Shown here: piece after piece, positions 8,628 to 18,013 of the stretch | How positions within the stretch are numbered: the stretch's first letter is position 1 | How the letters are laid out: each line of letters opens with the position of its first letter | Origin: Microbacterium profundi | Lineage (GTDB): Bacteria > Actinomycetota > Actinomycetes > Actinomycetales > Microbacteriaceae | Assembly: GCF_000763375.1 (NCBI RefSeq) | Contig: NZ_JPSY01000002.1 | Span: 1-64,000, forward strand | DNA length: 64,000 nt | Direction: 5' to 3' | Program-made: the position numbers and the translations under genes | Notes under the pieces: generated by a model | Seen by the model: only the letters and a program-made list of their open reading frames with translations | The model's database searches: none | What the model was told of the DNA's origin: nothing

Positions 8628-8640
8628 AGGTGATCAGTGA

Positions 8641-8652
8641 GGGAGCGCTCCC
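8641..8652. promoter_or_regulatory. Palindromic operator 2 (CebR-box-like)
   Basis: GGGAGCGCTCCC is a perfect palindrome. With flanks it reads aGGGAGCGCTCCCA, one base from the Streptomyces CebR consensus TGGGAGCGCTCCCA. It sits in the middle of the divergent gap, upstream of the importer's likely promoter. Confidence 0.65.
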
Positions 8653-8680
8653 ATTGGCGCTCTGCTCGCGCGGACAAAGG

Positions 8681-8708
8681 TTGTCAGCTTGTGATGTGCC
8701 GCCATTGT
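8681..8708 (+). promoter_or_regulatory. Candidate promoter of the sugar importer
   Basis: TTGTCA (8681-8686) and CATTGT (8703-8708) are 16 bp apart, giving a start near 8715. Operator 2 lies upstream and operator 3 in the early transcribed region, consistent with repression. Confidence 0.4.
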
Positions 8709-8739
8709 GCCGGGCGGGCAGGGTCGGTAGGTTTGGCCT

Positions 8740-8751
8740 GGAATCGGTTCC
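8740..8751. promoter_or_regulatory. Palindromic operator 3 (LacI-type)
   Basis: GGAATCGGTTCC differs from operator 1 by a single base. It lies 64 bp before the binding-protein start, downstream of the candidate promoter, where repressor binding would block transcription. Confidence 0.5.
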
Positions 8752-8815
8752 CGAATCCGCTCGCTCTCGGGCAGGCGGCACGTATGGGGACGTGAACTCG
8801 AGGAGGAGAAGTCAC

Positions 8816-10135
8816 ATGGGACTGTCACAGCGTAATCGGCGTCTCGCGCCGCTCGCCCTGATCGGGGCGGCGGGCATCGCGCTTGCAGGATGTGGGGCTC
8901 CTGGCGCGCCGGAAGGTGGCGACGGCGGCGGCGACGGGGGCAGCAGCACGGTCACGATCTACGGCACGATCGTCGACAGCGAGGCCGAACTGCTGCAGGA
9001 GTCGTGGGCCGACTGGGCCGAAGAGAACGACATCGAGATCAAGTACGAAGGCAGCCAGGACTTCGAGACGCAGCTCGGCACGCGCGCACAGGGTGGCAAC
9101 CCGCCCGACATCGCGATCTTCCCGCAGCCGGGTCTGTTCGCCGACTTCGCTTCGCGCGACTTCCTCAAGCCGGCCCCGGAAGAGGTCGAGAAGAACGCGA
9201 ACGAGTTCTGGACCGAGGACTGGGTCAACTACGGCACCTATGACGGGACGTTCTACGGTGCGCCGCTCATGGCGAATGTGAAGGGCTGGATCTGGTACTC
9301 CCCGGCGAAGTTCGCCGAGTGGGGAGTCGAGGTTCCTGAGACCCTCGGCGACCTGACCGCACTCACCGAGACGATCCAGGCCGCTACCGGCACCCCCGCG
9401 TGGTGCGCCGGTTTCGAATCCGGTACCGCCACGGGCTGGCCCGGAACGGACTGGATCGAGGACTACGTGCTCCGGCAGGCCGGCCCCGACGTGTATGACC
9501 AGTGGGTCAACAACGAGATTCCGTTCACCGATCCGCAGATCAAGACCGCATTCGACTCGGTCGGCGGGATCCTTCTGAACCCGGCGAACGTCAACGCCGG
9601 ATTCGGCGAGGTGCGCTCGATCAACTCGACCGCCTTCGGCGATGTCGCGCCGAAGGTCGCAGACGGCTCGTGCGCTCTGACCCACCAGGCGTCGTTCCTT
9701 TCCGGATTCTTCCCCGAGGGGACGAACATCGCCGAGGACGGCGACGTCTGGGCGTTCATGCTCCCGGGCGAGAGTGCGGGTGAGAAGGCCGTGACCGGCG
9801 CAGGCGAGATCGTCGGCGCATTCAGCGACAGTGAGGCCACGCAGAAGGTGCTGGCGTATCTCTCCAGCCCTGAGTGGGCGAACAGTCGCGTCAGCCTCGG
9901 CGGTGTGACGTCGGCGAACAACGGGCTCGAGCCCGACGCAGCGCAGGACCCGATCCTCCAGGAGACGATCAAGATCCTGCAGGACCCCGACACCACGTTC
10001 CGCTTCGACGCCAGTGACCTGATGCCGGGTGCTGTCGGTGCCGGTACGTTCTGGAAGGGCATGGTCGCGTGGGTCAACGGTACGTCGACCGACGAGGTCC
10101 TCCAGCAGATCGAGACGGGCTGGCCCGCCGGCTGA
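8816..10135 (+). CDS. Sugar ABC transporter lipoprotein, AglE-like binding protein
   Basis: A 439-residue extracytoplasmic solute-binding protein. The N-terminal signal peptide ends in the lipobox LAGC with the lipidated cysteine C26, followed by a Gly/Ser/Asp-rich linker. The body is family 1 sugar-binding (GNPPDIAIFPQPGLFADFA). Blocks such as ATGWPGTDWIEDYVLRQ and VYDQWVNNEIPFTDPQIK recall AglE of alpha-glucoside importers. GGAGGAG precedes the ATG at 8816. It is the first gene of an importer operon with two permeases; the ligand is inferred to be an alpha- or beta-glucoside oligosaccharide. Confidence 0.87.
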   Translation: MGLSQRNRRLAPLALIGAAGIALAGCGAPGAPEGGDGGGDGGSSTVTIYGTIVDSEAELLQESWADWAEENDIEIKYEGSQDFETQLGTRAQGGNPPDIAIFPQPGLFADFASRDFLKPAPEEVEKNANEFWTEDWVNYGTYDGTFYGAPLMANVKGWIWYSPAKFAEWGVEVPETLGDLTALTETIQAATGTPAWCAGFESGTATGWPGTDWIEDYVLRQAGPDVYDQWVNNEIPFTDPQIKTAFDSVGGILLNPANVNAGFGEVRSINSTAFGDVAPKVADGSCALTHQASFLSGFFPEGTNIAEDGDVWAFMLPGESAGEKAVTGAGEIVGAFSDSEATQKVLAYLSSPEWANSRVSLGGVTSANNGLEPDAAQDPILQETIKILQDPDTTFRFDASDLMPGAVGAGTFWKGMVAWVNGTSTDEVLQQIETGWPAG

Positions 10136-10142
10136 CCCGATG

Positions 10143-10172
10143 CGGACGGGTCGCCTTCGGGCGGCCCGTCCG
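10143..10172 (+). terminator. UUCG-capped hairpin between binding protein and permease genes
   Basis: A 13-bp stem (10143-10155 with 10160-10172, one G-U pair) closes on the stable tetraloop TTCG. No T-run follows, so it is probably an mRNA-stabilising or partially terminating element. Such an element would raise binding-protein over permease synthesis. Confidence 0.6.
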
Positions 10173-10236
10173 GTACCGGTCCACGCGACGGCGCATGGAC
10201 CGCTGATGATCTGCACGCTGTTGTAAAGGGGACTCC

Positions 10237-11376
10237 GTGACCGCGATCGAATTCTTCGGATGGGTCGGCTCGCTGCCGCCGGTCCTGCAGGCGGTGGCCG
10301 TCGTCATCGCCTTCGGGCTGGTGGTGGCCATCATCCTCCTGCTCGTCGACATCGCCCCTCGAACGGGGAAGATGTACACCGTCATCCGGCTGGCCATGTG
10401 CCTGCTCGTGCCGCTCGCGGTGATGTGGTTCTTCCGGTCCTACTACTGGGCGATCGGCGCCGCGGTCGTGGTGGGAGCCGTGTTCTTCCTGCTCGACTAC
10501 CGCTCCAAGTCCGGCAAGGGATACCTCATCCAGCTCGTCGCGTTCATGGCGCCGGCGTTCCTGCTGCTGCTGGTGGGCCTCGTCCTGCCGTCGCTGCAGA
10601 CGATGGCGGCGTCGTTCATGAACTCGTCGGGGAAGTCGTTCGTCGGACTCGCGAACTACACCTGGATATTCGGGCAGCCGGACGGCGTCCGCGTCGTGGT
10701 CAACACGATCGTCTGGGTGCTGATCGTGCCGACGGTGTCGACGATCGTCGGACTCGCTTACGCCGTCTTCATCGACCGCACACGCGGCGAGAAGATCTAC
10801 AAGGTCCTCGTCTTCATGCCGATGGCGATCTCGTTCGTCGGCGCCGGCATCATCTGGCGGTTCATGTACGAGTACCGCGGCCCGCAGTTCGAACAGATCG
10901 GCCTTCTCAACCAGATCCTGGTCTGGTTCGGCGCTGAGCCGCAGCAGTTCCTGCTCAACCCGCCGTGGAACACCCTGTTCCTGATCGTCGTGCTGATCTG
11001 GGTGCAGACCGGATTCGCGATGGTGATCCTCTCCGCATCGATCAAGGGTGTGCCGATGGAACTGCTGGAGGCCGCGGAACTCGATGGCGCGAACGCCTGG
11101 CAGCGGTTCATCTCGGTGACCGTCCCCGCCATCCGACCGGCTCTCATCGTCGTGCTGACCACGATCTCGATCGCCTCGCTGAAGGTCTTCGACATCGTCC
11201 GCACCATGACCGCCGGAAACTACGAGACCTCGGTGCTCGCCAACGAGATGTACACGCAGTTCTCGAAGTTCGAAGCGGGGCGCAGCGCCGCCCTGGCGGT
11301 CATCCTGTTCATCCTCGTGCTGCCGATCGTCATCTACAACGCACGCCAGATCCAGAAGCAGCGGGAGATCCGATGA
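10237..11376 (+). CDS. Sugar ABC transporter permease, AglF/MalF-like
   Basis: A 379-residue inner-membrane subunit. An extra N-terminal block of hydrophobic segments (about 1-90) precedes the core transport domain, as in MalF and AglF. The EAA loop that contacts the ATPase is EAAELDGANAWQRFISVTVP, near residues 280-299. The GTG start follows AAAGGGGA. The stop overlaps the next permease's ATG (ATGA), so the two are translationally coupled. No nucleotide-binding subunit is encoded nearby, which suggests a shared MsiK-type ATPase elsewhere. Confidence 0.9.
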   Translation: MTAIEFFGWVGSLPPVLQAVAVVIAFGLVVAIILLLVDIAPRTGKMYTVIRLAMCLLVPLAVMWFFRSYYWAIGAAVVVGAVFFLLDYRSKSGKGYLIQLVAFMAPAFLLLLVGLVLPSLQTMAASFMNSSGKSFVGLANYTWIFGQPDGVRVVVNTIVWVLIVPTVSTIVGLAYAVFIDRTRGEKIYKVLVFMPMAISFVGAGIIWRFMYEYRGPQFEQIGLLNQILVWFGAEPQQFLLNPPWNTLFLIVVLIWVQTGFAMVILSASIKGVPMELLEAAELDGANAWQRFISVTVPAIRPALIVVLTTISIASLKVFDIVRTMTAGNYETSVLANEMYTQFSKFEAGRSAALAVILFILVLPIVIYNARQIQKQREIR

Positions 11377-12350
11377 GCGACACCGTGAAGTCCAACGCAG
11401 TGCCCACGTCCACCCCCGCCAGTACTCGTGCGATCACCACCGGCGGCAGGCTGAATGCTTCTGCAGGACGCACGCGCAAGAAGCTGTCGCGGCCCTGGGC
11501 ATCCGTCGCATCGATCATCATCGCGTTCCTGTGGACGATCCCCACCCTCGGACTCTTCATCTCGTCGTTCCGGCCCCGCGATGACATCCAGTCCAGCGGC
11601 TGGTGGGAGTTCTTCCTCAATCCGCAGGTGACCGGAGAGAACTACGTCGACGTCCTGCAGTCGGGGACGACGCAGCTGACGATGATCGAATCGTTCGTGA
11701 ACTCGATCGCCATCACGATCCCGGCGACGATCGTTCCGCTCATGGTCGCGTCGATGGCGGCATACGCGTTCGCGTGGATCGACTTCAAGGGCCGCAACTT
11801 CCTCTTCATCTTCATCTTCGCGCTGCAGATCGTTCCGATTCAGATGGCGCTCGTCCCGCTGCTGAGCACGTTCTCGCGCGGGCTGAATCTGTTCGGGCTC
11901 CAGATCACGCTGCCGCTGGGAGCATCCGGTGGGTATGCGCAGGTCTGGCTCGCGCACTCGATGTTCGCTCTGCCGCTGGCGATCTATCTGCTGCACAACT
12001 TCATGTCCGAGATCCCCGGCGAGATCATCGAGGCCGCACGCGTCGACGGTGCGTCACGCGGACAGATCTTCTTCCGGATCGTGCTGCCGCTGACCATGCC
12101 GGCGATTGCGTCGGTGGCGATCTTCCAGTTCCTCTGGGTGTGGAACGACCTGCTCGTGGCACTGGTGTTCGCAGACGGCGGCGCCGCTCCGATCACGAAG
12201 CTCCTGGCCGAGATCACCGGTACACGAGGCAACGACTGGTATCTGCTCACGGCCGGGGCGTTCGTGTCGATCATCGTCCCGTTGATCGTGTTCTTCGCCT
12301 TGCAGCGGTACTTCGTGCGAGGTCTGCTGGCGGGCTCAACGAAGGGGTAA
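11373..12350 (+). CDS. Sugar ABC transporter permease, AglG/MalG-like
   Basis: A 325-residue second permease with six transmembrane segments. The N-terminal 45 residues are cytoplasmic and Ser/Thr/Arg-rich. The EAA loop EAARVDGASRGQIFFRIVLP lies near residues 221-240. Its ATG overlaps the stop of the partner permease. With the binding protein it forms a complete importer apart from the ATPase. It is the last gene of the operon; no glycosidase is attached, so the sugar must be processed by enzymes encoded elsewhere. Confidence 0.9.
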   Translation: MSDTVKSNAVPTSTPASTRAITTGGRLNASAGRTRKKLSRPWASVASIIIAFLWTIPTLGLFISSFRPRDDIQSSGWWEFFLNPQVTGENYVDVLQSGTTQLTMIESFVNSIAITIPATIVPLMVASMAAYAFAWIDFKGRNFLFIFIFALQIVPIQMALVPLLSTFSRGLNLFGLQITLPLGASGGYAQVWLAHSMFALPLAIYLLHNFMSEIPGEIIEAARVDGASRGQIFFRIVLPLTMPAIASVAIFQFLWVWNDLLVALVFADGGAAPITKLLAEITGTRGNDWYLLTAGAFVSIIVPLIVFFALQRYFVRGLLAGSTKG

Positions 12351-12378
12351 CACAGCACTCACGACGGGGCCGTGGCCG

Positions 12379-12384
12379 TACCCT
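12379..12384 (+). promoter_or_regulatory. Candidate -10 box of the cystathionine beta-synthase gene
   Basis: TACCCT ends 6 nt before the ATG at 12391, which fits a leaderless transcript. No clear -35 is visible. Confidence 0.4.
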
Positions 12385-12390
12385 GGGAGC

Positions 12391-13815
<1,425 letters not shown>

Positions 13816-13867
13816 GCGAGAGAGGGTCACCCGGCGTAACAGGAGAGGATGCCGCGGCCTGCGGACG

Positions 13868-13873
13868 TAGGCT
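13868..13873 (+). promoter_or_regulatory. Candidate -10 box of metB
   Basis: TAGGCT ends 6 nt before the ATG at 13880, the leaderless spacing seen at several genes in this window. The 64-bp gap after cbs therefore probably contains a separate promoter. Confidence 0.4.
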
Positions 13874-13879
13874 GAGGGC

Positions 13880-15034
13880 ATGTCCGACCACTCCTTCGCC
13901 ACCCGTGCCATCCATGCAGGCCAAGCGCCCGATCCTCTGACCGGTGCGATCATCCCGCCGATCTATCAGGCCTCCACGCACGTGCAGGACGGCATCGGCG
14001 GCTTCCGCGGGGGATACGAGTACAACAGGGCGGGCAATCCCACCCGCAGTGCGCTGCAGACGCAGCTCGCCGCGCTCGAGGGCGGTGCGAGTGCACTTTC
14101 TTTCGCGTCCGGTCTCGCGGCGGAGGATGCACTGCTGCGCGGCATCCTGAAGCCCGGCGACCACGTGCTGCTCGGAAACGACGTGTACGGCGGCACCTAC
14201 CGACTGCTCACCAAGGTGCTCGCGCCGTGGGGCATCGAGACCACCACCGTCGAGCTCGGCGACGTCGATGCGATCCGCCAGGCGCTGCGCCCCGAGACCA
14301 GGATCGTCTGGCTCGAGACGCCCAGCAACCCGCTGCTCAAGATCGTCGACATCGCCGCGACCGCCGAGATCGCACACGCGGCCGGTGCGATCGTGGTCGT
14401 CGACAACACGTTCGCCTCACCGGCGCTGCAGCTTCCGCTCGCACTCGGCGCCGACCTCGTCGTGCACTCGACGACGAAGTACCTCGGCGGTCATTCCGAC
14501 GTGCTCGGCGGTGCCGTCGTGTTCGCCGATGATCGCTTCTACGACCAGGTGAAGTTCCAGCAGTTCGCGGTCGGTGCTGTCTCCGCGCCGCTGGACGCGT
14601 GGCTCACGACCCGCGGCATCAAGACGCTCGCCGTTCGAGTGCGCCAGCACAGCGAGAACGCGCAGGCGATCGCGGAGTGGGCGGCGGCACGCCCCGAGTT
14701 CGAGACGGTGTTCTACCCCGGACTCTCCTCGCACCCCGGCCACGAGATCGCCGCGCGCCAGATGAGCGGATTCGGCGGGATGCTGTCGCTCGCGCTCGCC
14801 GCGGGCCAGGCCGCCGCACGCGCCTTCGCCGAGTCGACCGAGCTGTTCCAACTCGCGGAGTCTTTGGGCGGCGTCGAGTCGCTGATCGGCTACCCGCCGG
14901 ACATGACGCACGCCTCGGTGCGCGGCACACCTCTCGCCGTGCCGGAGAACGTCGTGCGACTGTCCGTCGGAATCGAAGACGTGGCGGACCTGATCGCCGA
15001 CCTCGAGCAGGGGCTGGCGCGCATCAACGGCTGA
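13880..15034 (+). CDS. metB: Cystathionine gamma-synthase / gamma-lyase
   Basis: A 384-residue PLP enzyme of the Cys/Met metabolism family. Visible features are YEYNRAGNPTRSALQ (cofactor phosphate and substrate site), SFASGLAAEDALLRG, the Asp motif VVVDNTFASP near 173-182, and the Schiff-base lysine K200 in HSTTKYLGGHSD. Gamma-synthase makes cystathionine from homoserine esters; gamma-lyase splits it to cysteine. The two activities cannot be separated by eye, and actinobacterial MetB proteins can be bifunctional. Placement after cbs favours a role in methionine-cysteine interconversion. Confidence 0.9.
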   Translation: MSDHSFATRAIHAGQAPDPLTGAIIPPIYQASTHVQDGIGGFRGGYEYNRAGNPTRSALQTQLAALEGGASALSFASGLAAEDALLRGILKPGDHVLLGNDVYGGTYRLLTKVLAPWGIETTTVELGDVDAIRQALRPETRIVWLETPSNPLLKIVDIAATAEIAHAAGAIVVVDNTFASPALQLPLALGADLVVHSTTKYLGGHSDVLGGAVVFADDRFYDQVKFQQFAVGAVSAPLDAWLTTRGIKTLAVRVRQHSENAQAIAEWAAARPEFETVFYPGLSSHPGHEIAARQMSGFGGMLSLALAAGQAAARAFAESTELFQLAESLGGVESLIGYPPDMTHASVRGTPLAVPENVVRLSVGIEDVADLIADLEQGLARING

Positions 15035-15079
15035 GCGACTCTGCGGCGCGGAGAGCGACGCGAGTAGCATTGAGGGATC

Positions 15080-16471
15080 TTGAACGATTCATCACCGCCT
15101 GACGTCCCCACTCCCGATTTCGAACGCACAGATCTCGACCGCACGCCGACCGGCAGCATCCGCGCCATCACCGGCACGATCCGCACCAGCACGCCCACCG
15201 GCGCGATCAGGGTGCTCGGGCCGAACCCGGCGACCGCGCCGATCATGCTGCACCCTGGCGATGCGATCTCGCATCGCCGCCGGGTGCTGTACATCATCCT
15301 GCTCGGAGCGCTCACCGCGCTCGGACCGTTCACGATCGACCTGTATCTGCCGGCGTTCCCGGTGCTGGAGTCCGATTTCCAGACGACCTCCGCGGCGATC
15401 CAGCTCACGCTCACCGGCACGATGATCGGCTTCGCGGTCGGTCAGCTCGTCGTCGGCCCGCTCTCGGACAAGGTCGGACGCCGCATCCCGCTGGTCAGCG
15501 TCACGGCGCTGCACGTGCTCGCCAGCGTCGCCGCGGCAGTCGCTCCGGATCTGCTGCTGCTCGGAGGCGCGCGCGTGCTCATGGGCATCGGAGCGGCAGC
15601 CGGAGGCGTGGTCGCGATGGCGGTCGTGCGCGACCTGTTCGGCGGTCGCCGACTCGTGGTGATGCTTTCCAGGCTCGCCCTGGTCTCGGGCGTCGCACCC
15701 GTGGTGGCACCGTTGATCGGATCGTGGCTGCTCGGAGTGATGCCGTGGCGCGGAATCTTCATCGTCCTCGCCGCATACGGCACAGTCATGTTCCTGGCCG
15801 CTCTGCTGTTCATCCCCGAGACCCTCCCGAAGGAGCGACGGCAGGAACGCGGAAGCACCACGATCTGGCAGCGCTATCGCAGCGTCCTCAGCGATCGGGT
15901 GTTCCTCGGCGTGCTCGTGATCGGCGGCATGACGTTCTCCGGGCTGTTCTCGTACCTCTCGGCCTCGCCGTTCCTGTTCCAGGAGACGCACGGCCTGAAC
16001 GCTCAGGAGTACGGCTGGCTGTTCGCCGTCAACTCGGTCGGTGTGGTGCTCGGCGTGCAGGCCGCGTCACGGCTCGCGGCGCGATTCGGCCCGCAGTGGG
16101 TTCTTGCGTTCTCGACGGCTGTGCTGCTGATCAGCGGCACCGCGATCATCGTCTGCGACCAGCTCGGCCTGGGTTTCTGGGGCACCGTCATCCCGCTGTT
16201 CGTGTTCATGACCGCGTGCGGCTTCTCATTCCCCTGCGTGCAGGTTCTCGCGCTCGATCGTCATGGCAAGGCGGCAGGGACGGCAGCGTCGATCCTCGGC
16301 GCGAGCAACAACGGCATCGCCGCGATCATCTCGCCGGTCGTCGGCTTCGTCTCGGCAGGCGCCATCACGGCGACCACGATGGCCTCGGTCATGGTCGGCT
16401 GCGCCGTGGTCGGCACGCTCGCCCTGTGGCTGATCGTGCGTCCGCGCACGGTCGGAATGCTCGCGCCGTAG
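15080..16471 (+). CDS. Bcr/CflA-type MFS drug exporter
   Basis: About 463 residues with 12 predicted membrane segments. The first begins at YIILLGALTALGPFTIDLYLP, typical of the Bcr/CflA subfamily, and MFS motif A appears as GPLSDKVGRR. Family members export drugs or small metabolites by proton antiport. The TTG at 15080 gives a cytoplasmic tail of about 65 residues with repeated TG-x-IR units; a shorter form could start at ATG 15245 (MLHPGDAISHRR). TAGCAT at 15065-15070 may be the -10. Substrate unknown. Confidence 0.85.
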   Translation: MNDSSPPDVPTPDFERTDLDRTPTGSIRAITGTIRTSTPTGAIRVLGPNPATAPIMLHPGDAISHRRRVLYIILLGALTALGPFTIDLYLPAFPVLESDFQTTSAAIQLTLTGTMIGFAVGQLVVGPLSDKVGRRIPLVSVTALHVLASVAAAVAPDLLLLGGARVLMGIGAAAGGVVAMAVVRDLFGGRRLVVMLSRLALVSGVAPVVAPLIGSWLLGVMPWRGIFIVLAAYGTVMFLAALLFIPETLPKERRQERGSTTIWQRYRSVLSDRVFLGVLVIGGMTFSGLFSYLSASPFLFQETHGLNAQEYGWLFAVNSVGVVLGVQAASRLAARFGPQWVLAFSTAVLLISGTAIIVCDQLGLGFWGTVIPLFVFMTACGFSFPCVQVLALDRHGKAAGTAASILGASNNGIAAIISPVVGFVSAGAITATTMASVMVGCAVVGTLALWLIVRPRTVGMLAP

Positions 16472-16504
16472 CATCCCGGACTTCACGTGGGTGAGAATGA
16501 GCGG

Positions 16505-17155
16505 ATGACTCGACGACCGGCGCTGCTCTGGTGGGGCATCGGCTGCGTGCTCGCGGCGATGGCGCTGGGAGCGGCGATGACCGCGCCCGGCCCCGACATC
16601 CCCTCGGCGATGGACAGCGGATGGAACCGGCTGATGATCGGTATCCAGACGCCGCTGCTGCTGAGCTTCTCCGAGGTGATGAACGAGGTCGGAGGCAGTT
16701 GGGCCGCGACGTATGTGATCCCGCTCGCGATCCTGGCCGCCCTGCTGATCGCCAGGCGATGGCGGGCAGCGGTGTTCGTGGGCGTGTCGCTGCTCGCGAG
16801 CGTGCTGGCGGTGCAGCTGCTCAAGCAGCTGTTCGGTCGTGCGCGACCGGAGGAGATGCTGGTGATCTCCGATTTCGGTTCATTCCCGTCAGGGCATACG
16901 GCCAACGCCGCAACCTTGGCGGTGATCGCGGTGCTGCTGTTTCCCCGGCTGTGGGTGCTGATCGTCGGCATCATCTGGACGATCGCGATGGCTTTCTCGC
17001 GCACGCTGCTCTCGGTGCACTGGCTGAGCGACACGATCGGCGGGGTGCTGGTCGGTGTCGGCACGGTGCTGATCGTGGGCGCCCTCATGCTGACGTGGGT
17101 GCGCCGGCCGCAGAGCGCGGCGGGATATGTCGCGCACGATGAAGAGGAGCCCTGA
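16505..17155 (+). CDS. PAP2-family membrane phosphatase
   Basis: About 216 residues with several membrane helices and all three PAP2 motifs: KQLFGRARP (KxxxxxxRP), FPSGHTAN (PSGH) and SRTLLSVHWLSD (SRxxxxxHxxxD). Such enzymes dephosphorylate lipid phosphates, including undecaprenyl pyrophosphate and phosphatidic acid, at the outer face of the membrane. Upstream in-frame GTGs exist at 16487. I prefer ATG 16505, with GAGAAT six bases before it as a possible leaderless -10. The stop is followed directly by the GTG of the acetyltransferase gene. Confidence 0.88.
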   Translation: MTRRPALLWWGIGCVLAAMALGAAMTAPGPDIPSAMDSGWNRLMIGIQTPLLLSFSEVMNEVGGSWAATYVIPLAILAALLIARRWRAAVFVGVSLLASVLAVQLLKQLFGRARPEEMLVISDFGSFPSGHTANAATLAVIAVLLFPRLWVLIVGIIWTIAMAFSRTLLSVHWLSDTIGGVLVGVGTVLIVGALMLTWVRRPQSAAGYVAHDEEEP

Positions 17156-17758
17156 GTGAGCAGCATCCGCCCGTACCGTCCCGAGGATCGCCAGGCGATG
17201 TTCGAGATCTGCCTGAAGACCGCGGATGCCGGCGCCGACGCGACCGGAATGTTCAGCGACGACGACCTCTGGGGGCTGCTGTTCGCGGTGCCGTATGCCG
17301 AACGGCATCCCGATCTGTGCTCGATCGTCGAGGCCGACGACGGTCGTGCGATCGGCTACATCGTCGCCACAGACGACACCGACGCGTTCGAACGGTGGTT
17401 CCGCGATGAGTGGTGGCCGCAGTTCACCGAACGCTTCCCGCGGCCGGTCCATGCGGAGAGTCCTGAGGAGAAGATGATCGAGTACGGGTATCGGCGGCGT
17501 CCGGGTCAGAATCCGAACACGGCGCAGTACCCGGCGCATCTGCACATCGACCTGCTGCCGGAGACCCAGGGACAGGGACTCGGGCGTCGGCTGATCGAGA
17601 CCCTCTTCGCCGAGCTGCGCCGTCGTGGCGTGAAGGGGCTGCACCTCGGCATGAACCCAGAGAACACGGGTGCGGCGGCTTTCTACGAGCGACTCGGAAT
17701 GCAGCGGCTGCCGTCCGAAGACGGCGGGCGCAGCTACGGGGAGCGGTTCACCGACTGA
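17156..17758 (+). CDS. GNAT-family N-acetyltransferase
   Basis: A 200-residue acetyl-CoA-dependent acetyltransferase. The N-terminal SSIRPYRPEDRQAMFEICLK is typical, and the acetyl-CoA binding motif A is ETQGQGLGRRLIETLFAEL near 134-152; GMNPENTGAAAFYERLGM follows. The size and long middle insertion recall the acetyltransferases related to the C-terminal domain of bacterial O-GlcNAcase-like proteins. The GTG start directly abuts the stop of the PAP2 gene, so the two are cotranslated. Substrate unknown. Confidence 0.85.
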   Translation: MSSIRPYRPEDRQAMFEICLKTADAGADATGMFSDDDLWGLLFAVPYAERHPDLCSIVEADDGRAIGYIVATDDTDAFERWFRDEWWPQFTERFPRPVHAESPEEKMIEYGYRRRPGQNPNTAQYPAHLHIDLLPETQGQGLGRRLIETLFAELRRRGVKGLHLGMNPENTGAAAFYERLGMQRLPSEDGGRSYGERFTD

Positions 17759-17780
17759 ATCCTCAGCACAGGTTAGATGA

Positions 17781-17812
17781 CTGAAGGGCCCCGCTGGCGC
17801 GGAGCCCTTCAG
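17781..17812. terminator. Terminator between GNAT gene and tRNA-Ser
   Basis: CTGAAGGGC (17781-17789) pairs with GCCCTTCAG (17804-17812), and the GC-rich interior can extend the stem. Placed between convergent genes, it can terminate both; there is no long T-run. Confidence 0.65.
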
Positions 17813-17817
17813 CCATT

Positions 17818-17905
17818 TGGCGGTGACGGCGGGATTCGAACCCGCGGTTGCTTGCACAACACACGCTTTCCAAGCGTGCTCCTTCGGCCGCTCGGACACG
17901 TCACC
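17818..17905 (-). tRNA. tRNA-Ser(GGA)
   Basis: Minus-strand cloverleaf: acceptor GGTGACG (17899-17905) pairs with CGTCACC (17822-17828), the T arm is GCGGG-TTCGAAT-CCCGC, and the anticodon loop TTGGAAA gives GGA. A long class II variable arm identifies serine. Discriminator G and the encoded CCA follow (17818-17820). It reads UCC and UCU codons. Confidence 0.96.
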
Positions 17906-18013
17906 AAGGAACAACCTGAACAGTCTATCCGATCGCTGATGCCGCCTGCGCCAGTCGCCCTCGGCGCCATAAGGTGAGGGAGACACCGATGGCGACTCGC
18001 ACAGGGGGAACGC

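Noticed and set aside
12351..12390. Riboswitch (for example S-adenosylmethionine type) before the transsulfuration genes
   Set aside because: Only 40 bp and a probable leaderless start precede cbs, and 64 bp precede metB; there is no room for a folded aptamer.
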